A stretch of 64,000 bases of DNA, taken from positions 50,421-114,420 of the forward strand of contig JBCCJA010000005.1 in assembly GCA_039045975.1 (NCBI GenBank), in the 5' to 3' direction. The position numbers were made by a program, and so were the translations under genes. Positions 28,258 through 36,414 of the stretch are shown here, piece after piece; within the stretch, counting starts at the first letter, position 1, and the number at the start of each line of letters is the position of its first letter. Origin of the DNA: JBCCJA01 sp039045975. GTDB lineage: Bacteria; Planctomycetota; Planctomycetia; Planctomycetales; Planctomycetaceae. The notes under the pieces were generated by a model that was not told the origin of the DNA, did not search any database, and saw nothing but the letters and a program-made list of their open reading frames with translations.

Positions 28258-28941
28258 TTAAGCTCCGCGACGCCGGCGTAAGACGGCTACGCCGGTCACG
28301 CCCGCCGCCAACAGCGCGAGACTCGCCGGCTCCGGGACGACTGACGACGCAGTCGCATTCGACAGTCGCACGAAGTCGAAATTCGCCGTTCCTGTCCCGC
28401 CTTCGGAGGTTTCGAACCCGACCCGAACGAGGCTTTCGCCCGGCCCCACGCCGACACCGATGAACGAGAAACCGGCCGGGATCGTGAAGTTCGCGTTGAA
28501 GTTCTGCTCGACCCCGTTGGAGAGAAAGTCGACCGTCAGCGTCAGTCCGATCGGCGGGTTGTTGTCGAAACCGAACGGGTCGAAATCGAAGCCGAAGCCG
28601 TCGAATCCGCCATCCAACTCGAAAGTCGTTCTTTTACCGAGCTGTGCCTGCAAGGCCCCGGTCTGTAAGCCGACCGTCCCGTCGGTCGCTGCGGAACCGG
28701 AACGGAAGATCGATCCCGTCGACGTCGTGCCCAGATCGGCCACGACCGTAAAATCATCCCGATCCAATTCGGTGAGTAGCGCGAACGGAACGCCCGTCTC
28801 GAAGCTGTCGGACGCGTCGACCCCGCCCGTCGATGAGACCCACGAGGAAAGGTCCGTAAAGACCACCGCGGCGGCTTCGGCGTGAGACGAACCGGCAAGG
28901 ACGCACGCAGCTGCCGAAGCAAGACACATATAGTTCCGCAC
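28258..28941 (-). CDS. PEP-CTERM protein, predicted exosortase substrate
   Basis: 227 residues from a GTG at 28941 with GGAGG 7 bases upstream. An N-terminal signal peptide (CLASAAACVLAGSSHA) is followed by a beta-rich, Gly/Asp-rich extracellular domain (about 25-195). The C-terminus is a textbook PEP-CTERM signal: VPEP, a hydrophobic helix (SLALLAAGVTGVAVL) and an Arg cluster RRRRG. The exosortase at 5.0-6.0 kb is the expected processing enzyme. The extracellular function is unknown; many such proteins are released or anchored with the extracellular polysaccharide. Upstream TTGACA and an inverted repeat may form its promoter region. Confidence 0.9.
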   Translation of the reverse strand: MRNYMCLASAAACVLAGSSHAEAAAVVFTDLSSWVSSTGGVDASDSFETGVPFALLTELDRDDFTVVADLGTTSTGSIFRSGSAATDGTVGLQTGALQAQLGKRTTFELDGGFDGFGFDFDPFGFDNNPPIGLTLTVDFLSNGVEQNFNANFTIPAGFSFIGVGVGPGESLVRVGFETSEGGTGTANFDFVRLSNATASSVVPEPASLALLAAGVTGVAVLRRRRGA

Positions 28942-28980
28942 GGACCTGCCTCCGAGTTCGAATCATGTTGAAGATCTTCG

Positions 28981-29017
28981 TATCGGGATAAGTCCGATAA
29001 AGATCCGCGAATGTCAA
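28981..29017 (-). promoter_or_regulatory. Possible promoter/operator for the PEP-CTERM gene
   Basis: Reading toward the PEP-CTERM gene there is a perfect TTGACA (29017-29012). Further downstream lie TATCGG and CCGATA halves (28999-28994 and 28986-28981), a 6-bp inverted repeat that could bind a regulator. A good -10 at standard spacing is lacking, so this is a weak call. Confidence 0.3.
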
Positions 29018-29085
29018 CATGCAATCGATCGCGAGCGGCCCGTTAATCAGGGGCAGTCTCCGCGCTCGGACGCCTGGAAGAGTCC

Positions 29086-29937
29086 CTACGCAGCCTCGAC
29101 CGGGTCGGGCGTTTCGGCTTCCGTCGGTCCGGCAGGCTCGTGACCGTTCCGGGGCCGGAAATATCGCCGGCTCTCCAGCACGACGCGGCGTCTCGACCCC
29201 AGCCGCACGAGGAACGCGATCACGCGGTTCTTCCAGCCGCAGACGACGCTCGGCCGCTTCCGCTCCATCGCCCGTAGCGACTCTTTGACGACCTGGGCCG
29301 GCGTCTGGACGGCACTGTTCCGCTCCAACCAGCCCTCGACCCCGGCGACGTCGAAGAACTCCGTCTTCGTCACGCCGGGACAGACGCCGCAGACCGTCAC
29401 GCCGCGGTCGCGGGCCTCGGCCCACAACGCCTCGCTGAAGTGCAGGACGTACGCCTTGCCGGCGGCGTAGCTGCCCATGTAGGCGACCGGCTGGATCCCC
29501 GCGACCGACGCGATGTTGAGCACCGCCCCGTGACCGCGGTCGAGCATCGCCGGCAGGAATTCATACGTCAGCCGCGTCAGCGCCCGCACGTTGAGCGCGA
29601 GCATGTCGTCGATCGCGTCGGCGTCGGCCGAGCCGATCTCGCCGACGACGGCGAACCCGGCATTGTTGACGAGCAGCTCGACCTCGACCCCGGCCGCGGT
29701 CACGCCCTCGACGACCGACGCGATCCCGCCGTCGGCCGCCAGGTCGGCCGCGATCACGCGGGCCTGCGTGCCGTGTTCGCGGTACAGCTCCTCGGCGAGC
29801 GCCGTCAGCCGGTCTCCCCGCCGTGCGACGAGCACGAGATGCATCCCGCGGCCCGCCAGCACGCGCGCGAAGGTCTCGCCGATCCCGGACGACGCCCCGG
29901 TCACGAGGGCCCAGCGGTCGGCGTACTGATCGATCAC
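29086..29937 (-). CDS. Short-chain dehydrogenase/reductase (SDR)
   Basis: 283 residues from a GTG at 29937 placed just before IDQYADRWALVTGASSGIGE; a longer ATG at 29991 is possible, and neither has a strong ribosome-binding site. The cofactor site TGASSGIG, the NNAG motif (LLVNNAGFAVVG), the catalytic Ser and Tyr-x3-Lys (IASVAG ... YMGSYAAGKAYVL) are all present. It oxidises or reduces an unspecified alcohol/carbonyl with NAD(P). The C-terminus has a hydrophobic stretch (NRVIAFLVRLG) and a charged tail. This extension resembles SDRs of the DltE/YqjQ-like type found with lipid metabolism, but the substrate is unknown. Confidence 0.85.
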   Translation of the reverse strand: MIDQYADRWALVTGASSGIGETFARVLAGRGMHLVLVARRGDRLTALAEELYREHGTQARVIAADLAADGGIASVVEGVTAAGVEVELLVNNAGFAVVGEIGSADADAIDDMLALNVRALTRLTYEFLPAMLDRGHGAVLNIASVAGIQPVAYMGSYAAGKAYVLHFSEALWAEARDRGVTVCGVCPGVTKTEFFDVAGVEGWLERNSAVQTPAQVVKESLRAMERKRPSVVCGWKNRVIAFLVRLGSRRRVVLESRRYFRPRNGHEPAGPTEAETPDPVEAA

Positions 29938-30065
29938 GGCGGCTACGAAAACGGCGGAGGGTGACGCGGCCCGATGTGAGCCGGACCACACGTGTTGATC
30001 GGCGGGCCGCCCTGCCGTAGTCCTGAATCGGACGCCAAACCGATTCTCACCAATGTTTTACGCCG

Positions 30066-30755
30066 ATGCACGCCCCGAACGCGAGACCGCTGTCCGTCGC
30101 GGAAGTCCGGGCCGTCGATGCCTATGCGATCGAACACCTGCGGATCCCCGGAATCGTCCTGATGGAGAACGCCGCCCGCGGCCTCGCGAGGGCCGTCCTG
30201 CGTGACCAGCCGCGGTCGGTCGCCGTGCTCTGCGGCCGCGGCAACAACGGCGGCGACGGCTTCGCGATGTCAAGGCACCTCGTCGACCACGCCGACGTCC
30301 GGGTCGGACTGATCGGAAGGGTCGCCGACTTGCGGGGCGACGCCGCTGCGAACGCCGTCATGTGGCAGGCCTGTGGCGGGGTGATCGAAGAATTCGACCG
30401 TGACACGCCGGCCGACACGTTCGCCGACCGGCTCGCGGAAGCCGACGCGGTCGTCGACGCCCTTCTCGGCACGGGCACGACCGGCCCGCCCCGTGCGGCG
30501 TTCGCCGCCGCGATTCAAGCGATCAATGCCCGCCGGTCCGGAACCCGCGTCGTCTCCGCCGACGTCCCCTCCGGCCTCGACGCCGACGCGGGCGTCGCCT
30601 CCACACCGACCGTCCGGGCCGACCGCACGGTCACGTTCGTCGCCCCGAAGACCGGCTTCGACATGGCCGCGGCCCGCGAACACCTCGGCGAGGTGACCGT
30701 CGTCGGCATCGGCGTGCCGCGCCACGCGATCGAAGCCGCCCTCGCCGCCCGATGA
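30066..30755 (+). CDS. nnrE: NAD(P)H-hydrate epimerase (YjeF N-terminal domain)
   Basis: 229 residues. The N-terminus carries LSVAEVRAVDAYAIE, then LMENAARGLARAVL, the nucleotide-binding loop VAVLCGRGNNGGDGFAMSRHL, VDALLGTGTTGPPR and SADVPSGLDADAG, which together define the YjeF_N epimerase. It interconverts the R and S forms of damaged NAD(P)H hydrates. The ADP/ATP-dependent dehydratase (NnrD) half, often fused, is absent, so this is a stand-alone epimerase. Its stop overlaps the start of the next gene (ATGA), implying translational coupling with the endonuclease V fusion. The pairing of metabolite repair with DNA repair is notable. Confidence 0.93.
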   Translation: MHAPNARPLSVAEVRAVDAYAIEHLRIPGIVLMENAARGLARAVLRDQPRSVAVLCGRGNNGGDGFAMSRHLVDHADVRVGLIGRVADLRGDAAANAVMWQACGGVIEEFDRDTPADTFADRLAEADAVVDALLGTGTTGPPRAAFAAAIQAINARRSGTRVVSADVPSGLDADAGVASTPTVRADRTVTFVAPKTGFDMAAAREHLGEVTVVGIGVPRHAIEAALAAR

Positions 30756-31735
30756 CACCGCCTGACCTCGCAACACTGGACGAGGCCGTCGCGTCCATCC
30801 CCGACGTGCGGGCCGCGATCGCGACGCTCTGCGCGGCGATCCCGCGGGGACGCCTCGCGACGTTCGGCGACCTCGCCGCCGCCCTCGGCAACCGGCGGGC
30901 GGCGCTGGGGGTCACGAACGCGATCGCGACGGATCAGCCTCCGGGAGGGCACCGCGTCATCTCGCAAACGGGCCGGGTCGGGACACCGGCCTTCGCCGCG
31001 TTGCTCTCCGAGGAAAGCGTACCGGTCAGCGACGACGGAGTCCCGACAGGCGAGTCGGCGAACCGGCGACACGAACCGACGCCGCTCGACGACCCACCGT
31101 TCGTCCGCATGAAAGCGCTCGCCGACGACTGGGCGACGCGGACGACTTGCCGAGAGTTATTTAAATTCCAGAACAGTCAAGACATCTTGATCGGCGGCCT
31201 CGACGTCTCCTATCCGTCGCCGTTCCACGCCGTTGCGGCCGCCGTCGTCATGCGGCTGACGGCGGCCGGGATCGAGCCGGTCTCCGAGGCCACCGCCGCG
31301 ATCGACATCGCAGTGCCCTACGTCGCCGGCTACCTCGCGTTCCGCGAACTCCCGGCGTACGCCGCCGTTCTTAAAAAAGTCGAACCTCACCCGGCCGTCT
31401 GGCTCGTCGACGGCAACGGCCGCCTGCACCCGAGACGCGCGGGCGTGGCGACCCTGCTCGGAAATTTAATCAACGTCCCGACCGTCGGCGTCGCGAAAAA
31501 CCTTCTTTGCGGAACGGCCGGCGACGACGGTCTGATCCGTGACGGCGACGAAGTACTCGGGGCGATACTCGACGAAGAGAACGGCGGCCCGCGGAAGAAA
31601 CTTTATATTTCCCCCGGAAGCAGAATCGCCTGCGGCCATGCGACGGCAGTCTCCGCCGCCTGTCGGTTCGGACACCGACTTCCCGAGCCCGTTTACCGGG
31701 CCGATCGAATAAGCCGTTCTGGACCCGACAGCTAA
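30752..31735 (+). CDS. Fusion: Cys-less alkyltransferase-like (ATL) domain + endonuclease V
   Basis: 327 residues in two domains. Residues about 20-95 match the O6-alkylguanine-DNA alkyltransferase C-terminal DNA-binding fold (IPRGRLATFGDLAAALGN, then GHRVISQTGRVG). The acceptor Cys of the PCHR motif is missing: the site reads P64-G65-G66-H67-R68. Such Cys-less proteins bind but do not transfer alkyl groups. Residues about 140-320 are endonuclease V, with Asp151 (GGLDVSY), Glu199 (FRE), Asp220 (VDGNG), HPR just after it, and Lys249 (VGVAKN). It nicks near inosine/deaminated bases. An alkyltransferase-endonuclease V fusion is known from Ferroplasma; whether that one keeps its Cys would need checking. 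Start overlaps the stop of nnrE by four bases. Confidence 0.88.
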   Translation: MTPPDLATLDEAVASIPDVRAAIATLCAAIPRGRLATFGDLAAALGNRRAALGVTNAIATDQPPGGHRVISQTGRVGTPAFAALLSEESVPVSDDGVPTGESANRRHEPTPLDDPPFVRMKALADDWATRTTCRELFKFQNSQDILIGGLDVSYPSPFHAVAAAVVMRLTAAGIEPVSEATAAIDIAVPYVAGYLAFRELPAYAAVLKKVEPHPAVWLVDGNGRLHPRRAGVATLLGNLINVPTVGVAKNLLCGTAGDDGLIRDGDEVLGAILDEENGGPRKKLYISPGSRIACGHATAVSAACRFGHRLPEPVYRADRISRSGPDS

Positions 31736-31805
31736 ATTCGGACCCGCTGGACGGCGAGACTTGCCCGCCAGAGACTCCGTCGAGCCATCTGACGAAAGCC
31801 CCACC

Positions 31806-32663
31806 ATGCCCACCCCCCTCGACACCGCCCTCGCCGCCGCGCGGGCCGGGGCGGACGCGATCGCGGCGCTCGGCGAGTTCGATACGAACACGAAGGCCGG
31901 GCCCGGCGACGAGGTGAAGAGCTACAACCTCGTCACCGCCGCCGACCTCGCCTCCGAGAAGGCCGTCCTCGCCGCGATCCGCGACGCCCACCCCGGCCAC
32001 GCGATCATGTCGGAGGAGTCGTACGCCGAAGACCTCGCCGGCGGCGTGCCGGAGCACCTGTGGATCGTCGACCCGATCGACGGGACGAACAACTTCGCCC
32101 ACGGACTGCCGCACTGGGCGGTCTCGGTCGGCTATTACCGCCGAGGCAAGGCGGCCGCCGGGGTCGTCTACAACCCGGCGATCGGCGAGCTGTTCCGGGC
32201 CGAGCGGGGCGGGGGGGCGTTCGTGGAGAGGCCGGCCGCACCGGGCGCCCCCGACATCGTCACCGAGCGGATCGCGGTCTCGGAGGCGAAACGGCTCGAC
32301 GAGGTGTTCGTCGGCACGGGGTTCTACTACGACCGCGGGCAGATGATGGAGGCGACGCTCGACTCGATCCGCGACGTGTTCGGGCACGACATCCACGGGA
32401 TCCGCCGCTGCGGGACGGCGTCGCTCGACCTCTGTTTCGTCGCCTGCGGACGGTTCGGGGCGTACTTCGAGTACAAGCTGCACCCGTGGGACTTCGGGGC
32501 AGGGCGGCTGATCGTCGCCGAGGCGGGCGGGCGGGTCACCGACTGCCGCGGGGCCGAGCTGCCGCTGGCCGCGACGCACGCCCTCGCAAGCAACGGGACG
32601 CTCCACGGTGTGATGCTCGAAACCCTCGCCCCGCACGTCGGGCGGGCCGTCGGCGAGGCGTGA
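31806..32663 (+). CDS. Inositol monophosphatase family protein (SuhB-like)
   Basis: 285 residues from the ATG at 31806; a TTG at 31761 is in frame but adds residues lacking family match. The metal-binding motif WIVDPIDGTNNFAHGLP and the preceding MSEESY region are present, and the C-terminal HPWDFGAGRLIVAEAGG completes the family signature. It hydrolyses inositol phosphates or a related sugar phosphate with Mg2+; the exact substrate is not predictable. RNA-processing roles are known for SuhB in other bacteria. Located 70 bases after the endonuclease V fusion, on the same strand. Confidence 0.93.
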   Translation: MPTPLDTALAAARAGADAIAALGEFDTNTKAGPGDEVKSYNLVTAADLASEKAVLAAIRDAHPGHAIMSEESYAEDLAGGVPEHLWIVDPIDGTNNFAHGLPHWAVSVGYYRRGKAAAGVVYNPAIGELFRAERGGGAFVERPAAPGAPDIVTERIAVSEAKRLDEVFVGTGFYYDRGQMMEATLDSIRDVFGHDIHGIRRCGTASLDLCFVACGRFGAYFEYKLHPWDFGAGRLIVAEAGGRVTDCRGAELPLAATHALASNGTLHGVMLETLAPHVGRAVGEA

Positions 32664-32792
32664 TCGGCGGCGTATCATCCGCCCGGTCACGGAAGTGATT
32701 GCGTCGCCGACCGGGACGACGAACAATTCGGGCGTGAGGCTGCCACACCGCCTCACGCCCGAGACACGTCTGCCCTGCCGAAAGGCGCCCCG

Positions 32793-33728
32793 ATGGATAA
32801 GACGCTCGCCGAGACGGCCGACCACTCGATCCTGATCGCCGAGGCCCGGGGCGACACGTTGATCGTCACGCCCCGCGGCGACCGCGCCGGCTTCAGCGAG
32901 GTCGACTTCTCGGTCGAGCTGAAGCGGGTCCAGGCGGTGCTGCAGGGCGGGCAGTTCGACAACGTGATCATCGACCTGTCGCAGGCGAATTATTTCGGCT
33001 CGGAGATGATCGGCGTAATCAACGGGCTGCTCGATCAGGCCCGCCGCAACGGCGGCAAGGGCGGCGTCTGCGACGTCTCGACCGACATGATGGAGGGGCT
33101 GAAAATTATGAATCTGGCCGATTATTGGCCGATTTATAATTCGCGGTCCCACGCGGCGTCCGACATCGTGAACGAGTCGGTCGTACAATCGGCGTCGCGA
33201 CTGGCGTTGAGAAAGTATGGCGGGGTGTTGGTCGCGGCGGCGGCGTTGTTGCTCGTCGCGTGGGCCGGGTCGACCGTCTACGGCGTCTTGTTCCCGGGGC
33301 CGGATCAGGCATACCTGTCGAAATTAGAATCGTTCCACGACACGACCGTGACGAGCTTTCGATATAACGAGCGCGGCGCGTGGCAGAACGAAGCGCGGGA
33401 CTTGAATCAGCAGATACGTGAAGTGCAGATGGAGATTCAACAGTCAGGGATGGCCGACCGCCGGAAGGCCGCACTGGTCGGTTACGCCGTCAAGATACGG
33501 ACGATCCTGCAGGTCCGGACCCCGGGCCGTGACCTCTTTGACGCCGCCTCGAATTCGCGGACGCTCGCCCGGGCCGTCTTCGCCGGGCGCGTCGTGCCGG
33601 AGTTCGACGACCTGCCAGACCCCGCGGAAGACGCGACGGCGGACGAAGCGGCTGAAACGGACGAACCGGGAGAAGATGGGCCGGCAGCCTCGGAGTCCGA
33701 CGACACTGCTAAAGCCGGGGCTGATTAG
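32793..33728 (+). CDS. Membrane-anchored STAS-domain protein
   Basis: 311 residues. Residues about 15-120 read as a STAS domain (TLIVTPRGDRAGFSEV, VELKRVQAVLQGGQFDNVIIDLSQANYFGSEMIGVINGLL). A single transmembrane segment follows (about 145-168, VLVAAAALLLVAWAGSTVYGV). A periplasmic-side helical region (about 185-240, QNEARDLNQQIREVQMEIQQ) and an acidic disordered tail complete it. STAS domains in anti-sigma-factor antagonists and stressosome proteins are usually soluble; here the site is tethered to the membrane. Ser/Thr phosphorylation of the STAS domain cannot be predicted. No kinase partner is adjacent. The role is inferred as signalling only. Confidence 0.75.
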   Translation: MDKTLAETADHSILIAEARGDTLIVTPRGDRAGFSEVDFSVELKRVQAVLQGGQFDNVIIDLSQANYFGSEMIGVINGLLDQARRNGGKGGVCDVSTDMMEGLKIMNLADYWPIYNSRSHAASDIVNESVVQSASRLALRKYGGVLVAAAALLLVAWAGSTVYGVLFPGPDQAYLSKLESFHDTTVTSFRYNERGAWQNEARDLNQQIREVQMEIQQSGMADRRKAALVGYAVKIRTILQVRTPGRDLFDAASNSRTLARAVFAGRVVPEFDDLPDPAEDATADEAAETDEPGEDGPAASESDDTAKAGAD

Positions 33729-33753
33729 AAACGGTTTTGCCGCGTTGGAAAAA

Positions 33754-33824
33754 AGCCCGCGGCGCCGGCCGTGAAAAATATAGTTCCGTCGTCTGTTGTT
33801 CCTCCACGGCTAGCGCCGCGGGCT
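33754..33824. repeat. Imperfect inverted repeat between convergent genes
   Basis: Two 20-base arms (33754-33773 and 33805-33824) begin AGCCCGCGGCGC and end GCGCCGCGGGCT, matching at 18 of 20 positions when one is reversed, with a 31-base AT-richer loop. It lies in the gap between two convergent genes, so it may act as a transcription terminator; the GCCGCGGGCT wording also resembles dispersed repeats in planctomycete genomes (recall only). Confidence 0.55.
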
Positions 33825-33840
33825 GGTATAGCAATCGCTC

Positions 33841-35190
33841 CTAATGCCGGTCGGTCAGCAGCGTATGGAACTTCGCGAGCAGTTCGCTCGGGCTCCTCCG
33901 TGACGCCGCTTCGAGCCGGACCGCTTCCGGCGAGACTTCGACCGACCACACGGTCCCGGCCAGTTCCAGCCGCACACGGGACGCGTCAGACGGATAGTCG
34001 ATCCGCCGGACCTCGCCGCCGGCCGACTCCAGCCGGTCGATCACCGCGGCGACCGAAAGTGCCCCCCGCGGCGGGCTGACGACGGCTTCGAACCCGTCCG
34101 GAAATAAGGTGTCGTAGCGACCCTCCTGGATCGCGGCGGGCGTTTCGAAGCGGTCGACGCGCTCGCGCGTCAGGACGTCGGCCGGCGCATCGGGATCGGG
34201 GCCGACCTCGACGCGGTATTCGAAGTCGGGACAGATCACGGAGCCGGCGCCGTCGACCGGCGGTTGCACGGTCAGCTCGCCGCGTCGGACGGCGAGGGCT
34301 TTCCGGATCCGGCCGGCCAGCGCCTCCAAGTCGTCCGCGACCGCCGGGCCGATCCGCCCCTGCACGAACCGCGTCGACGAGGCCGTGACCGCCGCCGGAA
34401 CGCGGTCGGCTTTGCTGATCTGGCGGTAACTCCGCAGCGGCCGTCGCGAGACCGATTCGAACGCGATTTCCACAAAGCGGCCGCCCGTCCCGCCGTTAGC
34501 CGCCCCACCCGCCGCGGGCCACGGGACGAATCCGGCCGCCGACACCACCCGCGGCCGCTGACGACGCCCCGCCGCGAAAGACTCCCGCAACATGCGGTTC
34601 ACGTCGCGACTGAGTGTTTCTTCCAGTCGTCCGGCATCGACGGCCGGAAAAAACGCCCCGGCGGTCGGCTCGGACGCCACGAACGCCGACCGGACGGCCG
34701 CGACGAACAGCCCGCCGCCGACGACGCCGCTGAACTGCGACCCGTCGCCGTCGGAGTCGGCAACCGCGACCGCTTCGACGGCTCCGCCGCGGACGAGTTC
34801 CTCGGCCGACGATGCGTCGACAGATCCCTCACGCGGATCGACCAGAAGCGTTACGGCGAGGCCGTCCAGCTCGGCCAGGGTCGCCCGCAGCGGGCCGGCC
34901 CGACGCGACGTTCCGGTCACGTCGCCGACCGTTTCGGCCGGCCTGCCGACCACTGCGACGACCGCCGCGCCGCACCCGCGGCGGGCCAACCCGCGGGCCG
35001 TTCTTCGGGCGGTCGACGTGTCGACCCGCTCGTCGATCAGGACCGCCACCGCATCCTTGCCGAGCACCTCGGCCAAAGCCTTCCCGAGGGCTTCACCGTC
35101 CGACGCGACGAACGGCGTGCGACTCCCCTTTCGGCCGGCAGGCCGGCCGTCGGCGAGCACGACGGCGATGAGTTCGTCTGCCAAAGACAT
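33841..35190 (-). CDS. Hypothetical protein, no family recognised
   Basis: 449 residues. Opens MSLADELIAVVLADG with an alpha/beta region (about 1-150: AVLIDERVDTSTARRTARGLARRG, AAVVAVVGRPAETVGD) that could be Rossmann-like. The middle (about 180-260) is helical and Arg-rich, and the C-terminal third has EFYRVEV-like beta structure and a closing helix (SPSELLAKFHTLL). There is no signal peptide. I do not recognise any catalytic motif or domain. It is convergent with the STAS gene and divergent from the HDOD gene, and so probably transcribed alone. Confidence 0.55.
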   Translation of the reverse strand: MSLADELIAVVLADGRPAGRKGSRTPFVASDGEALGKALAEVLGKDAVAVLIDERVDTSTARRTARGLARRGCGAAVVAVVGRPAETVGDVTGTSRRAGPLRATLAELDGLAVTLLVDPREGSVDASSAEELVRGGAVEAVAVADSDGDGSQFSGVVGGGLFVAAVRSAFVASEPTAGAFFPAVDAGRLEETLSRDVNRMLRESFAAGRRQRPRVVSAAGFVPWPAAGGAANGGTGGRFVEIAFESVSRRPLRSYRQISKADRVPAAVTASSTRFVQGRIGPAVADDLEALAGRIRKALAVRRGELTVQPPVDGAGSVICPDFEYRVEVGPDPDAPADVLTRERVDRFETPAAIQEGRYDTLFPDGFEAVVSPPRGALSVAAVIDRLESAGGEVRRIDYPSDASRVRLELAGTVWSVEVSPEAVRLEAASRRSPSELLAKFHTLLTDRH

Positions 35191-35395
35191 CAGGACTCGG
35201 AAACGCGAGGTCTATCACGGCACGTCAGAATCGGACCGACCGTGTCGACCCGACCGGCCCGGCCGCAGCCCGCAGGTCCGGTCGTCGGTCACCGTGCCGT
35301 TGGCCGCACCCTTCCACCGGCGCCGTACGTTACCCGCAAGACGCAAAACCGCGGAGCTAGCGCCCGCGTCCCCCCGCCTTCGCCCGCCCAGACCG

Positions 35396-36310
35396 ATGCC
35401 AGACTGGTCCCGCACGCTCATCGACATCCTCGGCGCCGAGTGCCGTTCGGTCCTTCCGCCCGAAGTCGAACTGCCGGTCATGCCGAAGGCCGCCCTCGAG
35501 TTCGCCGAGAAGAGCCGCGACGAAAATACCTCGGCCAAACAGCTCGGCGACATCATCGAGACCGACGCGGTCCTCACCGCCGAGTTGCTCAAGCAGGTCA
35601 ACAGCGCCGCGATCGGCCTGCGACGCAAGTGCGCCTCGGCCGGCCAGGCGATCGCGCTGCTCGGTCCGCGGAACACGCGGCTGTTCGTGCTGACAGTCGG
35701 CCTCAAACAGGCCGCCCAAAAACACGATTCGAAACTGTTCAATCTGAAGCAGTTCTGGGCGACGAACTATGAACGCGCGATCTTCGCCCGCGAGGTCGCG
35801 TCGCTGCTGAACGCCGACGCGGAGCTCGCCTACGCCGCCGCGATGCTCCAGGACTTCCTCCTGCCGACGCTCGCGAACGAAATGACCGACCGCTACATCG
35901 AGCTGCTCGCGCGGCAGGCGAAGTCGGAAGACCAACGCCTCGATGAACTCGAGCGGGCGACCTTCGGCTGGGACCACGCCTTCGCCGCCGCGACGCTGAT
36001 GCGCGTGTGGAACTTCCCCGACGACCTCGTCGTCTGCGTCGCGATGCACCAGCTCGGCCGGGCCGTCCTCGATGACGCCGAGTTCGGCCGCACCGCCGCC
36101 GCGGCCGTCGCCCTCGCCGGGCTCGTCCCAGACGCGACCCGACAGTCACCCGTGGGCCTCGACACGCTGGTCGAACTCGACGCGTCGTGGGAGCCGTTCG
36201 ACCTCGCCCAAGTCGCGACCGCGGTCGCCGAGAAGCACGCCGAGGTCAACAGCTACGCGAACCACATCCCGCTCGCCCGCCGGGTCGACCGGGCGCTGGC
36301 GCCGGCCTGA
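35396..36310 (+). CDS. HDOD domain signalling protein
   Basis: 304 residues from an ATG at 35396; the frame is open further upstream, but the protein pattern begins here. The HDOD domain (about 25-230) shows LPVMPKAALEFAEKSRDEN, IIETDAVLTAELLKQVNSAAIGL and AIALLGPRNTRLFVLT, then FWATNYERAIFAREVASLL, AYAAAMLQDFLLP and WNFPDDLVVCVAMHQL. HDOD proteins lack the HD catalytic metal site and act as signalling adaptors. No GGDEF, EAL or kinase output domain is attached, so a partner is expected elsewhere. Neighbours give no help. Confidence 0.88.
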   Translation: MPDWSRTLIDILGAECRSVLPPEVELPVMPKAALEFAEKSRDENTSAKQLGDIIETDAVLTAELLKQVNSAAIGLRRKCASAGQAIALLGPRNTRLFVLTVGLKQAAQKHDSKLFNLKQFWATNYERAIFAREVASLLNADAELAYAAAMLQDFLLPTLANEMTDRYIELLARQAKSEDQRLDELERATFGWDHAFAAATLMRVWNFPDDLVVCVAMHQLGRAVLDDAEFGRTAAAAVALAGLVPDATRQSPVGLDTLVELDASWEPFDLAQVATAVAEKHAEVNSYANHIPLARRVDRALAPA

Positions 36311-36414
36311 TCAGCGGGCGGACGGACAAAGCGGCTCTTGCGGCTTCGGCGGTGCGGACGTCACTGTAAGTAGTCCCACCCGACCACCGTCGACCGACCC
36401 GCCCGGAGACCGTC

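Noticed and set aside
28951..28966. GTTCGAATC-like T-arm of a tRNA
   Set aside because: No acceptor or anticodon arm can be built around it, and it lies in the leader of the PEP-CTERM gene.
31470..33188. 572-codon minus frame opposite the endonuclease V fusion, inositol phosphatase and STAS genes
   Set aside because: It spans three recognisable genes on the other strand, so it must be a composition artefact.
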